A stretch of DNA of 6,864 nt from Methanosarcinales archaeon. GTDB taxonomy: Archaea; Halobacteriota; Methanosarcinia; Methanotrichales; Methanotrichaceae. Both the position numbers and the translations under genes were made by a program. Of the stretch, positions 1 through 6,550 are shown piece by piece. Under the pieces are notes generated by a model. It worked only from the letters and a program-made list of their open reading frames with translations. It had not been told where the DNA came from and made no database searches. The first letter of the stretch is position 1. Every line of letters starts with the position of its first letter. The stretch is from NCBI GenBank assembly GCA_013415595.1, contig JAAEEW010000018.1, positions 1 through 6,864 of the forward strand, read 5' to 3'.

Positions 1-224
1 CTAAAAGCGGCCCGGCCGGGATCGTGCCCCTTACCCGGGCATAATCCTGCAAACAGTGCAAAATCCGATAGGCCATGGGCATTTTTCATCTTTTCATCGC
101 CGTACCCTCTCCGCCTCAATTGACCCCCTCTTCGGACCAGAATTCTGCCGTTTTAGTCGACTGTCAGCCCGAAGGGACAGCTGCCAACTTTTCGGGCGCG
201 CCTGGCCATTTCGCGACCGCAAGG

Positions 225-234
225 TTTATATTTA
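225..234 (+). promoter_or_regulatory. Archaeal TATA box (box A) for the regulator-cdc48-lonB-tldD operon
   Basis: The sequence TTTATATTTA closely fits the archaeal TBP-binding consensus and stands out from the GC-rich DNA on its left. It is preceded by CGCAAGG, a possible TFB-recognition (BRE) position. The usual 22-27 nt spacing would put the start of transcription near 254-260, giving a leader of roughly 85-90 nt before the GTG at 345. A second, weaker AT-rich element (CTTAAACT, 306-313) could drive a transcript with a leader of about 10 nt. No transcription start was measured. Confidence 0.65.
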
Positions 235-246
235 ACTCCAGGTTAG
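232..246 (+). promoter_or_regulatory. Candidate HSR1-type operator TTAAC-N5-GTTAG
   Basis: TTAAC (232-236), five bases, then GTTAG (242-246) matches nine of ten fixed bases of CTAAC-N5-GTTAG, the motif reported from footprints of the A. fulgidus heat-shock regulator HSR1 upstream of its own cdc48 operon. The left arm overlaps the 3' end of the TATA box, where bound protein would block TBP/TFB. GTTAG continues into TAAC (GTTA-G-TAAC, 242-250), adding a second palindromic arrangement of the same half-site. The match is seen directly; binding by the downstream regulator is inferred. Confidence 0.5.
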
Positions 247-262
247 TAACGAGCGATTACTA
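244..262. repeat. Inverted repeat TAGTAA-N7-TTACTA at the predicted transcription start
   Basis: Six-base perfect arms at 244-249 and 257-262 flank a 7-nt spacer. The repeat begins inside the TTAAC-N5-GTTAG element and covers the place where transcription is expected to begin from the TATA box at 225-234. It could be a second operator site or a short hairpin at the extreme 5' end of the message. In moderately AT-rich DNA a repeat of this size can also occur by chance. Confidence 0.35.
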
Positions 263-344
263 TTCGGCCGGACGACGTTTCAGTTAAGAAGCATTAGGCG
301 AGAAGCTTAAACTTGCATTAACGTAAAAATGTAAATTCGATAGA

Positions 345-968
345 GTGGTGCTTTTGGATCCAATCGAGCTGCTGGACATACTCGGAAACGAGAACCGCAG
401 GCGCATACTTCAGCTCCTGTCCCTCCGCCCCTTCTATTTCAACGAGATCGCCAAGAGGCTGGACGTGGGGCCCAAGGCGGTCATAGACCATCTGGACATG
501 CTGGAGCGGGCAGGGCTGGTGGAGTGCTACTCAGAGACCGGGAGGCGGAAGTACTTCCGGCTGTCCAGCAACCTGGTCCTGGAGGTGGCCCTCTCTCCCC
601 ATTCCTTCGGAGTGAGGACCTACGGATCGAACAGCTACGCCCCGGCGGCGGAGGAGAAGGCCGTGGACCTGGCCGACCTACAGCAACAGCTGGCAGTTCT
701 GGAATCCAGACGTCTGGAGCTGAGACGGCTGATGATCGAGGTGGTCCGCGAGGAGCTGATCATAAAGGGGCGGGCTGCGGAAGATATTATGGACTTTGCA
801 CAAAACGATGCCGAGGGCGAGGTCTTGCTGGCCCTGCTCTCCGGCCCCTCGGAGGCGGAGGTCCTCTCCACCCGGCTGAGGGTGCCGACGCCCATGGTCG
901 AGGACTGCCTGCAGCGGCTGGAGAGGCGTGGCGTGGTGAAGAATTCGGGGAGCGTCTGGAGCTTATGA
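345..968 (+). CDS. ArsR-like winged-helix regulator, probable HSR1/Phr-type heat-shock repressor
   Basis: A 207-aa DNA-binding protein. Residues ~5-75 form an ArsR-type winged helix: an LDILGNENRRRILQLL helix, a helix-turn-helix with its recognition helix around 43-57 (PKAVIDHLDMLERAGL) and a wing near 60-73 (YSETGRRKYFRLS). Residues ~105-140 (DLADLQQQLAVLESRRLEL) look like a coiled coil, and ~152-207 resemble a second winged-helix fold (ALLSGPSEAEVLSTRL, then CLQRLERRGVV). No Cys/His metal-sensing cluster typical of metal-responsive ArsR proteins is visible. The GTG at 345 is chosen because the frame is closed by TAA at 324-326; a second GTG directly follows at 348, and the first internal Met is residue 52. 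No strong Shine-Dalgarno is seen. Position ahead of cdc48 and the operator-like site upstream suggest an autoregulated repressor like A. fulgidus HSR1. The fold is fairly certain, the ligand or trigger is not. Confidence 0.88.
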   Translation: MVLLDPIELLDILGNENRRRILQLLSLRPFYFNEIAKRLDVGPKAVIDHLDMLERAGLVECYSETGRRKYFRLSSNLVLEVALSPHSFGVRTYGSNSYAPAAEEKAVDLADLQQQLAVLESRRLELRRLMIEVVREELIIKGRAAEDIMDFAQNDAEGEVLLALLSGPSEAEVLSTRLRVPTPMVEDCLQRLERRGVVKNSGSVWSL

Positions 969-1024
969 CCCCCCATTTTCGGTCGGTTCCGGCAGGATAT
1001 CAGCCTGGAAGATGCCCTTTGACC

Positions 1025-1055
1025 GTATACGATATTGACAATCAAACCAAGGTAA
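1025..1055 (+). promoter_or_regulatory. Possible internal promoter and weak RBS before cdc48
   Basis: The 91-nt gap after the regulator is the only real spacer in the operon. It holds an AT-rich patch, GTATACGATATT (1025-1036), that could act as a TATA box starting transcription close to 1055, and AAGGTAA (1049-1055), a weak Shine-Dalgarno-like stretch ending 4 nt before the cdc48 ATG. Either would allow cdc48-lonB-tldD to be made partly independently of the regulator. Neither is a strong consensus match. Confidence 0.25.
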
Positions 1056-1059
1056 CATT

Positions 1060-3222
1060 ATGAGCGAATCCATCACCCTGAGAGTAGCCGAGGCCTATCA
1101 CCGTGATGCCGGCAAGAGCATGGCCCGCCTGGGCCAGGACGTGTTTGACCAGCTCGACTTGAAGAGCGGCGACGTGGTGGAGATTCAGGGCAAGAACAAC
1201 GTCTGCGCCCTGGCCTGGCCGGGGAATTCCGTCGACTCCATGGACATGATCAGGATCGACGGCAATTTGCGCTCCAACCTGGGGGTGGGCATAGACGACC
1301 GGGTGACCGTCCGGCGCACCCAGGTCAAGCCGGCCCGCAGGGTCCTGCTGGCTCCCACCCGGCCCATAAAGCTGATCGGCGGCAATCAGTACCTGCTTCG
1401 GATTCTGGACGGCCGCCCGGTGGTCAAGGGCGAACAGATCAGGGTGGACATGATCGGCAACTCCCTGGCTCTGGTGGTGGTCAGCACATCTCCCAGCGGG
1501 CCGGTGGTCATCACCCGGGAGACTTCCATCAGCCTGGCCAAGGAGCGGATCGAAGGCCTGCAGGTGCGGGAGATAACCTACGAGGACATCGGAGGCCTGG
1601 GCAAGGAGATCAAGGCCATCCGGGAGATGATCGAGCTTCCTTTGCGCCACCCGGAGATCTTCCACCGTCTGGGCATCCCCCCGCCCCGGGGCGTGCTGCT
1701 CTACGGGCCGCCGGGCACGGGAAAGACCCTCATCGCCCGGGCGGTGGCCAGCGAGACCGAGGCCCGGTTCATCGCCATCTCCGGGCCGGAGGTCATGTCC
1801 AAGTTCTACGGAGAGAGCGAGCACCGGCTGCGTGACATATTCGAGGAGGCGGAGAAGGACGCCCCCGCCATCGTGTTCATCGACGAGATAGACTCGGTGG
1901 CGCCGAAGAGGGAGGACGTCTCCGGCGACCTGGAGCGAAGGGTGGTGGCCCAGATCCTGGCCCTGATGGACGGCCTGTCCGACCGGGGGGAGGTCATAGT
2001 CATTGCCGCCACCAACCGGCCCAACTCCCTGGACCCGGCTCTCCGCCGGGGCGGGCGGTTCGACCGGGAGATCGAGATCAGCATACCCAATAAGATAGGC
2101 CGGCTGGAGATCCTCTACGTCCACACCCGGGGAATGCCCATGGACGACTCACTGGACCTCTCTGAGATCGCCGAGCTGACCCACGGCTTCGTGGGGGCCG
2201 ACCTGTCTTCTCTATGCAAAGAGGCGGCCATGCACACCATCGGCCGATCTCTCCCCGATCTGGAGGACGAAGACGACGTCCCCGAGGAGGTGCTGCAAAA
2301 CCTGCGGGTGACCAGGGACGACTTCCTCTCCGCCCTCAACAAGATTGAGCCCAGCGCCATGAGGGAGATCTTCGTGGAGGTCCCGGAGGTGCGCTGGTCG
2401 GACGTGGGGGGGCTGGCCGGGGCCAAGCAGGCTCTGATAGAGTCGGTGGACTGGCCGCTGTCCTATCCCGAGGCCTTTGAGGCCGTGGGCATCCGACCGC
2501 CCCGGGGGATCCTGCTCTACGGCCTGCCGGGGACGGGAAAGACCATGATAGCCCGGGCGGTGGCCACCGAGAGCAACCTCAACTTCATCGCCATCAAGGG
2601 TCCTGAGCTGCTCAGCAAGTGGGTAGGGGAGTCGGAGCGGGCGGTGAGAGAGGTCTTCCGGAAAGCCAGGCAGGCCGCTCCGTCCCTCATATTCTTCGAC
2701 GAGATCGACTCCGTGGTCCCGGCCAGGGGCTCGGGGCTGGAGTCCAATGTGACGGAGAGGGTGGTCAGCCAGTTCCTGACCGAGCTGGACGGCCTGGAGG
2801 AGCTGAAGGATGTGGTCATCCTGGCCGCTACCAACAGGCCGGACCTGATGGACACCTCCCTGCTCCGCCCCGGCCGGTTCGACCGCATGATTCACATACC
2901 CATTCCCGACCGGGACTCCAGGCAGGAGATCTTTCAGATATATTTGTCCCGGATGCAGGTGGCCGGGGACATCTCCGCCCGGGAGCTGGCCTCATTGACG
3001 GAAAATTATACTGGCGCGGACATCGAGATGCTCTGCCGGGAGGCAGGGATGCTGGCCCTGAGGGAGAAGATCACTCCAGGGTCCAGGAAAGAGGAGATCC
3101 TTCTGGACCAGCTACAGGTTCGCAGGGATCACTTCGAGACTGCTTATCGGAATGTAAAACCCCATCTTTCCCCGGAAACGTTTCGCGAGTACTGTGCCAT
3201 GATCCGGGAATTCGAGGAGTAA
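1060..3222 (+). CDS. cdc48: Cdc48/VAT-family AAA+ ATPase (archaeal p97)
   Basis: A 720-aa, two-ring AAA+ unfoldase of the p97/VAT family, which as a hexamer extracts and unfolds proteins using ATP in the cytoplasm. The substrate-binding N domain (double-psi barrel plus the second N subdomain) covers ~1-170. D1 has Walker A GPPGTGKT (216-223), pore loop KFYGESE (248-254), Walker B IVFIDEID (271-278) and arginine fingers in GRFDR (R333, R336). D2 has Walker A GLPGTGKT (488-495, Leu at the second position), pore loop KWVGESE (520-526), Walker B LIFFDEID (543-550) and GRFDR (R606, R609). Aromatic pore residues in both rings fit the archaeal unfoldases. The length is slightly short of VAT-type proteins, and the tail ends in EFEE without a hydrophobic-Tyr-X proteasome-docking motif. 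It begins 91 nt after the regulator, and its stop overlaps the lonB start (TAATG), so the pair is probably translationally coupled. Both ATPase sites look intact. Confidence 0.97.
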   Translation: MSESITLRVAEAYHRDAGKSMARLGQDVFDQLDLKSGDVVEIQGKNNVCALAWPGNSVDSMDMIRIDGNLRSNLGVGIDDRVTVRRTQVKPARRVLLAPTRPIKLIGGNQYLLRILDGRPVVKGEQIRVDMIGNSLALVVVSTSPSGPVVITRETSISLAKERIEGLQVREITYEDIGGLGKEIKAIREMIELPLRHPEIFHRLGIPPPRGVLLYGPPGTGKTLIARAVASETEARFIAISGPEVMSKFYGESEHRLRDIFEEAEKDAPAIVFIDEIDSVAPKREDVSGDLERRVVAQILALMDGLSDRGEVIVIAATNRPNSLDPALRRGGRFDREIEISIPNKIGRLEILYVHTRGMPMDDSLDLSEIAELTHGFVGADLSSLCKEAAMHTIGRSLPDLEDEDDVPEEVLQNLRVTRDDFLSALNKIEPSAMREIFVEVPEVRWSDVGGLAGAKQALIESVDWPLSYPEAFEAVGIRPPRGILLYGLPGTGKTMIARAVATESNLNFIAIKGPELLSKWVGESERAVREVFRKARQAAPSLIFFDEIDSVVPARGSGLESNVTERVVSQFLTELDGLEELKDVVILAATNRPDLMDTSLLRPGRFDRMIHIPIPDRDSRQEIFQIYLSRMQVAGDISARELASLTENYTGADIEMLCREAGMLALREKITPGSRKEEILLDQLQVRRDHFETAYRNVKPHLSPETFREYCAMIREFEE

Positions 3223-5183
3223 TGTCATCTCAGCATCAGTTATATAGGTCAGAAGGTGCAATTGACGAAAAGGATAGGTTTAGCATGGAAGAGTCTAATG
3301 AGCTTCTGGGAAGCATCCAGTTTGAGGATACCAGCAGCATAAAGGTTCCTGATAATCTAATTGATCAAGTGATCGGCCAGGAAGAGGCCGTCGAAGTGAT
3401 AAAGAAGGCTGCTCACCAGAGACGGCACGTAATGTTGATCGGCTCCCCGGGCACCGGCAAATCGATGATGGGCCGGGCCATGAGCGAGCTATTGCCTGTA
3501 GAGGAGCTGCAAGACGTTTTGGTCTACAACAATCCCGAAGACAACAACAACCCCCGGGTGAGGGTGGTGCCGGCCGGGCGGGGTAAGCAGATTGTCGATG
3601 CCCAGAAGATGGAGGCCAGAAAGAAGGTCCAGACCAGAAACATGTTCTTCATGCTCATAGTGATGGCTCTGATAGTCTACGCCTACTATACCGGCCAGCT
3701 TCTGTTCGGCATCATCGCCGCCGCCCTGATCTTTCTATCCATGCGTTACTTGATGCCCAAGGACGATGCCCTGGTCCCCAAGCTGCTGGTGGATAACGGC
3801 AGCAAGAAGAAGGCTCCCTTCGTCGATGCCACCGGCGCTCACGCTGGGGCCCTTCTCGGCGACGTCAGGCACGACCCCTTCCAGTCCGGCGGGCTGGAGA
3901 CTCCCAGCCACGAACGGGTGGAGGTGGGAGCCATTCACAAGGCCAACAGGGGCGTCCTGTTCATCGACGAGGTCAACATCCTGCGCCTGGAGTCCCAGCA
4001 GAGCCTGCTCACAGCCCTCCAGGAGGGCGAGTACCCCATCACCGGCCAGAGCGAGCGCTCGTCCGGCGCCCTGGTGCGAACAGAGCCAGTCCCCTGCAGC
4101 TTCATCATGATCGTGGCCGGGAACCTGGACGCCGTCCAGGGAATGCACCCTGCTCTCCGATCCAGGATCAAGGGCTACGGCTACGAGGTGTACATGCGCG
4201 ACACCATGGAGGACACCGGGTCCAACCGGGATAAGCTCATCCGCTTCGTGGCTCAGGAGGTGGTCCGCGATGGAAAGATCCCCCACTTCACCAAAGATGC
4301 AGTGGCGGAGATCATCCGGGAGTCCAAGAGGCGCGCCGGCCGAAAGGGCCATTTGACGTTGATGCTTCGCGACCTGGGCGGCCTGATCCGGGTGGCCGGG
4401 GACGTGGCCCGCTCGGAGAGCTCCACTCTCACCGATGCCCGGCACGTCCTGGAGGCCAAGAAGATGGCCCGGTCACTGGAGCAGCAGCTCGCCGACCGCT
4501 ATCTGGAGAGGCGCAAGGACTACAGCATGTACCACAACGTCGGGGACGAGATCGGACGGGTCAACGGCCTGGCGGTCATGGGCGACTCAGGCATAGTGCT
4601 GCCCATAATGGCCGAGGTCACTCCCGCCCAGTCCAAGGAGGAGGGGCGGGTCATAGCCACAGGCAGGCTGCAGGAGATCGCCAAAGAGGCGGTGACCAAC
4701 GTATCCGCCCTGATCAAGAAGTTCCTGGGCGAGGATATCACCAACAAGGACGTGCACATCCAGTTCATAGGCACCTACGAGGGCGTGGAGGGCGACAGCG
4801 CCTCCATATCCATCGCCACCGCGGTCATATCCGCCCTGGAGGGCGTGCCCATCAAGCAGAGCGTGGCCATGACCGGCTCGCTCTCCGTGCGGGGAGACGT
4901 GCTTCCGGTGGGTGGGGTCACCCAGAAGATCGAGGCTGCCGCCCAGGCCGGGATCAAGACCGTGCTCATCCCCCGCTCGAACATCGGCGATGTGCTGATA
5001 GACGAGTCCTTCCGGGACAAGATCGAGATCATTCCCGTATCCAACATCAGCGACGTGATCGAGAACAGCCTGTCCGGCCAGAGGTCGAAGCTGATGGAGA
5101 AGCTCAAGCGTTTCGCAGTGGAGAAGAAGATCGGGATCACTATCCCCGATCCCATAAATCCCTCTCCCTCCCGGGGCCTTTGA
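3222..5183 (+). CDS. lonB: Membrane-anchored archaeal Lon protease (LonB type)
   Basis: A 653-aa ATP-dependent protease anchored in the membrane with its active parts in the cytoplasm; archaeal LonB degrades unfolded and regulatory proteins. Walker A is GSPGTGKS (74-81). The membrane insertion typical of LonB follows, with two hydrophobic helices at about 141-157 and 159-176, between Walker A and Walker B (VLFIDE, 245-250). Sensor 1 is near N301 (VAGN), and PALRSRIKG (310-318) carries the likely arginine finger. The C-terminal Lon domain has the Ser-Lys dyad: S526 in EGDSAS (523-528) and K569 in GGVTQKIEAA (564-573). Unlike bacterial LonA there is no large N-terminal substrate domain. The ATG at 3222 overlaps the cdc48 stop (TAATG) and has GAGGAG at 3214-3219, closer than ideal. 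A second ATG at 3285 (residue 22) is a real alternative, since conserved sequence begins only near residue 30 and a TATATA element lies at 3241-3246. The product is certain; the start is not. Confidence 0.96.
   Translation: MSSQHQLYRSEGAIDEKDRFSMEESNELLGSIQFEDTSSIKVPDNLIDQVIGQEEAVEVIKKAAHQRRHVMLIGSPGTGKSMMGRAMSELLPVEELQDVLVYNNPEDNNNPRVRVVPAGRGKQIVDAQKMEARKKVQTRNMFFMLIVMALIVYAYYTGQLLFGIIAAALIFLSMRYLMPKDDALVPKLLVDNGSKKKAPFVDATGAHAGALLGDVRHDPFQSGGLETPSHERVEVGAIHKANRGVLFIDEVNILRLESQQSLLTALQEGEYPITGQSERSSGALVRTEPVPCSFIMIVAGNLDAVQGMHPALRSRIKGYGYEVYMRDTMEDTGSNRDKLIRFVAQEVVRDGKIPHFTKDAVAEIIRESKRRAGRKGHLTLMLRDLGGLIRVAGDVARSESSTLTDARHVLEAKKMARSLEQQLADRYLERRKDYSMYHNVGDEIGRVNGLAVMGDSGIVLPIMAEVTPAQSKEEGRVIATGRLQEIAKEAVTNVSALIKKFLGEDITNKDVHIQFIGTYEGVEGDSASISIATAVISALEGVPIKQSVAMTGSLSVRGDVLPVGGVTQKIEAAAQAGIKTVLIPRSNIGDVLIDESFRDKIEIIPVSNISDVIENSLSGQRSKLMEKLKRFAVEKKIGITIPDPINPSPSRGL
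3240..3281 (+). promoter_or_regulatory. Possible internal promoter and RBS for a shorter LonB
   Basis: TTATATA at 3240-3246 is a good TATA-like element in a local AT-rich dip. Normal archaeal spacing would start transcription near 3267-3273, just upstream of the ATG at 3285. AGGATAGGT (3271-3279), a purine-rich weak Shine-Dalgarno candidate, precedes that ATG by 5 nt. If used, it would give a 632-aa LonB lacking the poorly conserved first 21 residues. The stretch also reads as codons 7-20 of the longer form, so it may be ordinary coding DNA. Confidence 0.3.
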
Positions 5184-6499
5184 TGTCGGACTTTCACGAC
5201 GTGCGCATCATCCGGGGCCGCAGCACCAGGATCGTCCTGGACAACGGATCAGTGGACGAGATCTCCGAGAGCTTCTATCAGGGCGCGGCTATCCGGGCCC
5301 TGGTTGGCGGGGCATGGGGTTTTGTCACCACCGACAGCCTGGATAACCTCCCGGCGAAGGTGGAGGCGGCCAGAAGCATAGCCCGGAAGATCGACCGCCA
5401 GGAGAACCTGGACCTGGCAGGCGGGCCCCTGGGGGCTGGTGGATGCGTCCCTGTTTTGAAAAATCCCCTGGACACCTCTCTGGAGGAGAAGGTCTCTTTG
5501 GTCCGGGATATCGAGGGGGCTGCCCGGCTGGACGGCGTCTCCAGCACCCAGGCCTTCTACCACGAGCTGGAGACCACAGTCCATTACACCAGCTCGGAGG
5601 GCCAGGACGTGGAGAGCCGCATAATTCGCACCGGCTTTGGGGTCAGCGCCGTGGCCAACAGGAACGGGCTCTACCAGTCCAGCGGCGAGAGCCGGGCCGG
5701 GGTCTCCGGGATGGAGATCTTCGACCAGCACGACGCCTTCGGACTGGCCCAGGGCGCCGGGCGCACGTCTCTGGCCCTGCTGGACGCCAGGGTTCCCAAA
5801 GGCGGCCGGTACCCGGTCGTACTGGATCAGGAGCTGGCCGGGGTATTCGTCCACGAGGCGGTGGGCCATGCCGTCGAGGGAGACATAATCCTGGAGGGGG
5901 GCTCCATTCTGGAGGGCAGGATCGGCGAGCAGATCGGTTCATCCCTGGTGACGGTCAAGGACGATCCCTCGTTGAGACAGTACGGCTACTACCCCTTCGA
6001 CGACGAGGGCAGCGCCTCCTCGGAGACCGTGCTGGTGGAAAAAGGAGTGCTCAAATCCTATCTTCACTCCCGGGAGACAGCAGGCCGCCTGGGAGGCATG
6101 CCCAGGAACGCCCGGGCCCAGGGCTACTCCAGGCCCGTGGTCCGCATGTCCAACACCTACATCGCCAACGGCGATCGAGATGTCACGGAGCTGATGGAGG
6201 AGATGGGCGATGGCATCTACCTGGTGGGCAGCCGGGGCGGCCAGGTGAACACGGCGGAAGGAGTCTTCCAGTTCAACGCCAAGCGGGGTTATCTGGTGGA
6301 GAAGGGGGAGACCACAACGCTTTTGCGAGACGTATCCCTTTCCGGACACACCCTGGAGATACTGAAGAACGTCACCGCTCTGGCGGACGACATCAAGTTC
6401 AACAGCGGCAGATGCGGAAAAGCCGGCCAGCTGGTGCCGGTGGGCGACGGTTCTCCTCACATTCTGGTGCAAAACGCCACGGTTGGCGGCGCAGGATAG
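5183..6499 (+). CDS. tldD: TldD-family zinc metallopeptidase
   Basis: A 438-aa member of the TldD/PmbA (U62) family. TldD is the catalytic subunit of the TldD/TldE peptidase, which in bacteria degrades unfolded peptides, matures microcins and processes the antitoxin CcdA; it is cytoplasmic. The zinc-binding HExxxH motif is present as HEAVGH (H224, E225, H229), and the third ligand is the Cys of SGRCGKAGQ (C411), matching the TldD Cys. The N-terminal half carries the usual KNG-like and GAWGF strands (DNGSVDEIS 20-28, GGAWGFVTT 42-50). Retained zinc ligands mark it as the active subunit rather than TldE/PmbA, which lacks the motif. The ATG at 5183 overlaps the lonB stop (TGATG), implying coupling; a TTG at 5180 would add one residue. 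The start falls close to the first conserved strand, so the N-terminal helix found in many family members appears to be missing. No tldE gene follows. Confidence 0.95.
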   Translation: MSDFHDVRIIRGRSTRIVLDNGSVDEISESFYQGAAIRALVGGAWGFVTTDSLDNLPAKVEAARSIARKIDRQENLDLAGGPLGAGGCVPVLKNPLDTSLEEKVSLVRDIEGAARLDGVSSTQAFYHELETTVHYTSSEGQDVESRIIRTGFGVSAVANRNGLYQSSGESRAGVSGMEIFDQHDAFGLAQGAGRTSLALLDARVPKGGRYPVVLDQELAGVFVHEAVGHAVEGDIILEGGSILEGRIGEQIGSSLVTVKDDPSLRQYGYYPFDDEGSASSETVLVEKGVLKSYLHSRETAGRLGGMPRNARAQGYSRPVVRMSNTYIANGDRDVTELMEEMGDGIYLVGSRGGQVNTAEGVFQFNAKRGYLVEKGETTTLLRDVSLSGHTLEILKNVTALADDIKFNSGRCGKAGQLVPVGDGSPHILVQNATVGGAG

Positions 6500-6506
6500 C
6501 AGTGCA

Positions 6507-6550
6507 TCACCCGGGCGGTCCTGGGTGACTCGATTACATTTTAAATTATT
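6507..6550 (+). terminator. Hairpin plus T/A-rich tract ending the operon
   Basis: Eight bases after the tldD stop, TCACCCGGG (6507-6515) pairs with TCCTGGGTGA (6519-6528) as a 9-bp stem with one G-U pair and a CGGT tetraloop. The T-containing run TTACATTTTAAATTATT follows from 6534. Archaeal termination relies mainly on the U-rich tract, with the hairpin optional. The position directly after the last gene and the sharp change from GC-rich coding to AT-rich DNA support this as the 3' end of the operon. Confidence 0.6.

Larger units (their letters stand above)
1..344. other. Upstream non-coding region with promoter of the operon
   Basis: I see no convincing complete gene here. The last ~120 nt become AT-rich and carry the promoter elements listed separately. 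Other structure is minor: an exact tandem repeat of TTTTCATC at 83-98, a weak hairpin at 161-180 (CTGTC/GACAG ends) and the palindrome AGTCGACT at 155-162. On the minus strand two frames remain open from near 89-80 to the left edge of the window (ATG at 89-87 or at 82-80), so the 5' end of a divergent gene could lie at 1-89. At under 30 codons, with no visible TATA box for it, this cannot be decided. An open frame at 75-287 on the + strand runs through the TATA box and looks spurious. Confidence 0.6.

Noticed and set aside
1..89. Possible 5' end of a divergent minus-strand gene (ATG at 89-87 or 82-80, open to the window edge)
   Set aside because: Two different frames are open, both under 30 codons, with no recognisable protein and no clear TATA box on that strand; not enough sequence to support a gene.
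155..162. AGTCGACT palindrome, also present at 6719-6726
   Set aside because: An 8-base palindrome found twice in nearly 7 kb, without matching flanks, is weak evidence for attachment or integration sites. No mobile-element gene is present.
75..287. 70-codon open frame on the + strand in the upstream region
   Set aside because: It runs through the TATA box and candidate operator, shows no recognisable domain and has low-complexity composition at its start; it looks like chance reading of promoter DNA.
2500..2560. Leu for Pro in the D2 Walker A of Cdc48 (GLPGTGKT)
   Set aside because: The second position of Walker A in AAA+ proteins is tolerant, and all essential residues (Gly, Lys, Thr) and the Walker B acids are kept, so loss of D2 activity is not indicated.
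1042..2895. Long open frames on the minus strand opposite cdc48 (1042-2124 and 2212-2895)
   Set aside because: They are antisense shadows of a GC-rich gene. Their translations are rich in His, Gly and Pro, with no domain, and both ATPase rings of cdc48 are plainly encoded on the + strand.
2619..3221. N-terminal extension of LonB into the cdc48 coding region
   Set aside because: The frame is open, but its translation is Gly/Arg-rich shadow sequence with no homology-like features. LonB proteins normally begin shortly before the AAA+ domain.
5443..6528. 361-codon + strand frame overlapping tldD
   Set aside because: Its Gly/Arg/Pro-rich translation is typical of an out-of-frame reading of GC-rich coding DNA, while the tldD frame contains the intact zinc motif and the Cys ligand.
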